A stretch of 64,000 nucleotides of DNA from positions 1 to 64,000 of the forward strand of contig NZ_JACIGJ010000006.1 of assembly GCF_014197855.1 (NCBI RefSeq), in the 5' to 3' direction. The DNA comes from Roseospira marina (GTDB lineage Bacteria; Pseudomonadota; Alphaproteobacteria; Rhodospirillales; Rhodospirillaceae). Below the pieces are notes generated by a model. That model was not told the DNA's origin. It made no database searches and saw only the letters and a program-made list of their open reading frames with translations. Numbering within the stretch: position 1 is the stretch's first letter; the number at the start of each line of letters is the position of its first letter. This document shows positions 63,916 to 64,000 of this stretch, one piece after another. Both the position numbers and the translations under genes were made by a program.

Positions 63916-64000
63916 CGGGCGGCCCCCATCAGGCGGACGGTCGGGTTGACCATCGTGTAAATCAGATCGACCACCGTGTTGGTCACAACGAAAATCAGGC
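63912..64000 (-). CDS. Dipeptide/oligopeptide ABC transporter permease (DppB/OppB-type), C-terminus
   Basis: The last 28 codons of a gene that continues beyond the right edge. The visible end is LIFVVTNTVVDLIYTMVNPT then VRLMGAAR and stop. This closing helix and NPTVR tail match the C-terminus of DppB-type permeases (VxLLVDLLYxxLDPRxR). Its stop overlaps the next permease start (ATGA), which supports one operon in the order B, C, D, F. Confidence 0.85.
   Translation of the reverse strand, partial: LIFVVTNTVVDLIYTMVNPTVRLMGAAR

Overview
The window comes from a GC-rich alphaproteobacterium, most likely a member of the Rhodospirillales or a close relative. The evidence is a hopanoid cluster of alphaproteobacterial type, an ATP synthase membrane sector with separate b and b' subunits, a sucA-sucB-lpdA run, DUF1192 and DUF1284 proteins, an ELM1-family protein, and strong C/G bias at third codon positions. 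Genus cannot be fixed from the sequence alone. Most genes are ordinary chromosomal metabolism; accessory material sits at the left edge, around 2-4 kb, at 30.3-31.6 kb and at 53.3-60.4 kb.

Layout. 1-0.23 kb: N-terminus of an ISAs1-type transposase running off the left edge. 0.4-1.9 kb: beta-hydroxyacid dehydrogenase and a LysE exporter. 2.0-3.5 kb: RTX-repeat protein in two frames. 3.9-8.1 kb: acetate kinase, a MaoC-phosphotransacetylase fusion and a stand-alone MaoC hydratase. 8.3-15.1 kb: DUF1284 protein, lpdA, sucB and sucA (2-oxoglutarate dehydrogenase). 15.4-24.7 kb: glutathione reductase, ELM1-like protein, TAXI binding protein, GNAT, MT-A70 methylase, L,D-transpeptidase with an unknown 541-residue partner, and lolA. 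24.8-28.4 kb: glutamine-synthetase-like enzyme, RpiR regulator and a divergent ABC amino-acid binding protein. 28.6-30.2 kb: FeoA and OxyR. 30.3-31.6 kb: tRNA-Ser(GCT) followed by a decayed tyrosine integrase. 31.6-34.5 kb: atpI-atpB-atpE-atpF'-atpF. 34.8-37.4 kb: iorAB. 37.4-42.4 kb: SulP transporter, small Cys-rich protein, lone HPt protein, MFS transporter, msrA. 42.4-51.3 kb: polyprenyl-phosphate sugar transferase and the hopanoid genes hpnC-hpnB-hpnD-hpnE, shc and hpnG. 51.4-53.3 kb: XRE regulator and mnmE. 53.3-60.4 kb: ATPase, BY-kinase and Wzz-like protein resembling part of an exosortase-associated polysaccharide locus, plus a 933-residue beta-helix/LamG protein. 61.0-64.0 kb: dipeptide/oligopeptide ABC transporter (two ATPases, a permease and the end of a second permease).

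The hopanoid genes form the clearest working unit: HpnC, HpnD and HpnE make squalene, Shc cyclises it to hopene, and HpnG and HpnB are linked to side-chain and head-group steps; hpnH is not in the window. The acyl-phosphate block (MaoC-Pta plus AckA) can couple acyl-CoA to ATP.

No CRISPR array, prophage or complete defence system is visible. The least explained items are the trio of polysaccharide regulators without an exosortase or glycosyltransferases beside a giant secreted-type beta-helix protein, the compound palindrome inside that trio, the 541-residue unknown protein coupled to an L,D-transpeptidase, and the integrase relic at tRNA-Ser.
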